The notes below the pieces were generated by a model. It was not told the origin of the DNA and made no database searches. It worked only from the letters and a program-made list of their open reading frames with translations. The position numbers were made by a program, and so were the translations under genes. From positions 1-6,473 of the forward strand of contig CAAENE010000056.1 in NCBI GenBank assembly GCA_900757255.1: a stretch of 6,473 nucleotides of DNA, given 5' to 3'. This document shows, one piece after another, positions 5,656-6,473 of this stretch; position 1 is the first letter of the stretch; each line of letters starts with the position of its first letter. This DNA comes from Clostridia bacterium. Its GTDB lineage: Bacteria; Bacillota; Clostridia; HGM11514.

Positions 5656-6292
5656 TTTTTTCACCTCTCGCCAATTTGATATTTTTCAGAAATTTCTGTG
5701 CAGCCGCCACGATTTCCTCATAGCTTCCGCTGACCAGCTTACCGCCGGCACCTACAGCAACTGCGCCTGCTTCGATCCATTCGCCCGCGTTATCCGCATT
5801 GACTCCGCCGGTCGGCATGATCTGCGCATAGGGAATCGGTCCCCGAATCGCTTTAATGATCTGCGGTCCGAATAACTGGCCCGGGAACACCTTGATGATA
5901 TCCGCCCCGGCTTCCATTGCCGTCACTGCTTCAGTCAGAGTCATGATCCCCGGCATCACCGGCACGCGGTACCGGTTACACAGTTTAATCGTTTCCAGGT
6001 TCAGGCTGGGGCTGACGACATATTCCGCACCCGACAAAATAGCAATTCTTGCCGTTTCAGGGTCCAGAACCGTTCCGGCTCCTAAAATAATCTTGCCTGT
6101 ACCGCCGTATCGTTTCGCCAGATCCTCTATCACATGATGCGCAAACGGAACAGTAAAGGTCAGCTCGATTGCCGCCACGCCGCCCTCAATACACGCCTCT
6201 GTTATTTCAATTGCTTTTTCGGAACTTTCCGCGCGCACAACCGCCACCAGTCCCGCTTCCTTGATTTTTGTAATGACCTGTTCTTTTTCCAT
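5648..6292 (-). CDS. eda: KDPG / 4-hydroxy-2-oxoglutarate-type class I aldolase
   Basis: This is a 214-residue cytoplasmic enzyme, the usual length for the family. It cleaves 2-keto-3-deoxy-6-phosphogluconate to pyruvate and glyceraldehyde 3-phosphate in the Entner-Doudoroff and uronate pathways; related members act on the galactonate analogue or on 4-hydroxy-2-oxoglutarate. Visible motifs are VVRA (Arg20), AIELTFT with Glu43 as the likely acid/base, GAGTV (71-75), VSPSLN (93-98), DIIKVFPG (131-138) with Lys134 as the Schiff-base lysine, and PTGGV (160-164) of the phosphate site. The start at 6292 has AAGGAGT 8 bases ahead. It is the first gene of the visible operon, followed by the overlapping isomerase. 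No KDG kinase lies in the window. Family assignment is firm; the exact aldol substrate is inferred. Confidence 0.93.
   Translation of the reverse strand: MEKEQVITKIKEAGLVAVVRAESSEKAIEITEACIEGGVAAIELTFTVPFAHHVIEDLAKRYGGTGKIILGAGTVLDPETARIAILSGAEYVVSPSLNLETIKLCNRYRVPVMPGIMTLTEAVTAMEAGADIIKVFPGQLFGPQIIKAIRGPIPYAQIMPTGGVNADNAGEWIEAGAVAVGAGGKLVSGSYEEIVAAAQKFLKNIKLARGEKSA
5662..5668 (-). promoter_or_regulatory. Ribosome binding site of the isomerase gene
   Basis: AGAGGTG lies inside the 3' end of the aldolase gene, 6 bases before the GTG at 5655. It supports that start over the in-frame GTG at 5664, which overlaps the site. Confidence 0.65.
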
Positions 6293-6300
6293 TTATTACA

Positions 6301-6307
6301 ACTCCTT
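6301..6307 (-). promoter_or_regulatory. Ribosome binding site of the aldolase gene
   Basis: AAGGAGT stands 8 bases before the ATG at 6292. It sits directly beside an 8-bp hairpin (6310-6327), which could influence access to it. Confidence 0.8.
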
Positions 6308-6309
6308 CC

Positions 6310-6327
6310 GCTTTCTTGAAAGAAAGC
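6310..6327. repeat. Perfect 8-bp inverted repeat next to the aldolase ribosome site
   Basis: GCTTTCTT and AAGAAAGC are exact complements with a 2-base centre. The motif ends two bases before the Shine-Dalgarno sequence of the aldolase. No U-tract follows on the minus strand, so it is not a terminator. It adjoins the near copy of the 48-base repeat. Confidence 0.6.
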
Positions 6328-6332
6328 TTGGC

Positions 6333-6380
6333 AAAGAACTTTATGCGTGCGATGCACCTCTCCCACACATAAGTGCAAAC
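6333..6380. repeat. 48-base direct repeat, copy 1
   Basis: This copy matches 6426-6473 at 43 of 48 positions, including the identical core TATGCGTGCGATGCACCTCT. On the minus strand it could fold with TATGTGTG pairing to CACGCATA. It lies in the probable 5' leader of the aldolase operon. The repeat may be one of a dispersed intergenic family. Confidence 0.85.
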
Positions 6381-6390
6381 ACAGAAGCCT

Positions 6391-6419
6391 ATTGTATATT
6401 CCGCTTCCGCTCAAAACAA
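6391..6419 (-). promoter_or_regulatory. Weak candidate promoter for the aldolase operon
   Basis: On the minus strand TTGTTT (6414-6419) and TACAAT (6391-6396) are spaced by exactly 17 bases. The -10 box matches 5 of 6 and the -35 box 3 of 6. It lies between the two 48-base repeats and would put copy 1 in a leader of about 90 nt. The operon could equally start beyond the window edge. Confidence 0.35.
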
Positions 6420-6425
6420 CTTAGT

Positions 6426-6473
6426 AAAGAACTGTATGCGTGCGATGCACCTCTCCCGTTCATAAGTGCACAC
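6426..6473. repeat. 48-base direct repeat, copy 2, reaching the window edge
   Basis: This is the second copy, offset by 93 bases from the first. The differences are one base at 6434, a three-base block at 6459-6461 and one base near the end. The left flank (toward 6400) also carries a CCGCTTCCGC stretch resembling the CTTCCGCTTTC beside copy 1, so the true unit may be about 80 bases. It may continue beyond the window. Confidence 0.85.

Noticed and set aside
5032..5679. Plus-strand frames opposite the isomerase gene (also 5159-5644)
   Set aside because: They are antisense to a well-recognised enzyme, have no plausible ribosome site or domain, and reflect codon bias of the real gene.
6202..6414. 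Minus-strand 70-codon frame across repeat copy 1 and the aldolase start
   Set aside because: It runs through the non-coding repeat and overlaps the aldolase in another frame; no ribosome site or family resemblance.
6333..6473. The 48-base repeats as a CRISPR array
   Set aside because: Only two copies, imperfect, longer than typical repeats, and the spacer shares similarity with the other flank. No cas gene is present.

Overview
The window looks like chromosomal DNA of a Gram-positive, low-to-mid GC Firmicute, most likely a clostridium. Support for this: strong GGAGG-type ribosome binding sites, a textbook sigma-A promoter (TTGACA / TAGAAT), Rho-independent terminators with U-tracts, and a secreted multi-module surface protein with a short clostridial-type signal peptide. 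Genus and species cannot be named from this sequence. All genes lie on the minus strand, so the window reads right to left.

Right part (6473 to 3624): a compact three-gene catabolic operon. The order is a 2-keto-3-deoxy-6-phosphogluconate (KDPG)/4-hydroxy-2-oxoglutarate-type aldolase, a sugar phosphate isomerase/epimerase of the AP-endonuclease-2 TIM-barrel family, and a Gfo/Idh/MocA NAD(P)-dependent oxidoreductase. The genes overlap by a few bases or sit one base apart, and two of the ribosome sites lie inside the upstream gene, so translation is probably coupled. The likely theme is oxidation, isomerisation and aldol cleavage of a sugar acid or polyol; the substrate is not evident. Upstream of the aldolase lie two copies of a 48-base direct repeat, 93 bases apart, with a weak candidate promoter between them. 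Two tandem intrinsic terminators end the operon.

Middle part (3610 to 3215): about 400 bases with no gene but dense signals. After the terminators come phased A/T tracts, a strong promoter, a perfect 11-bp hairpin at the very 5' end of the transcript, and a GC-rich stretch of about 110 nt closed by complementary ends. This looks like a structured leader RNA I cannot assign to a family. It is followed by a GGAGGGG ribosome site.

Left part (3214 to 1): the first 1071 codons of a very large secreted protein with an uninterrupted frame that runs off the window edge. It has a signal peptide, a short-repeat linker, three tandem concanavalin/LamG-like modules, one Ig-like module, two tandem golvesin-C-like beta-sandwich modules, and the start of a further module. 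It is most likely a cell-surface or extracellular carbohydrate-binding/adhesin-type protein. No catalytic module is visible, so its enzyme or anchor part, if any, lies outside the window. The most interesting item is the unassigned structured leader RNA upstream of this protein.
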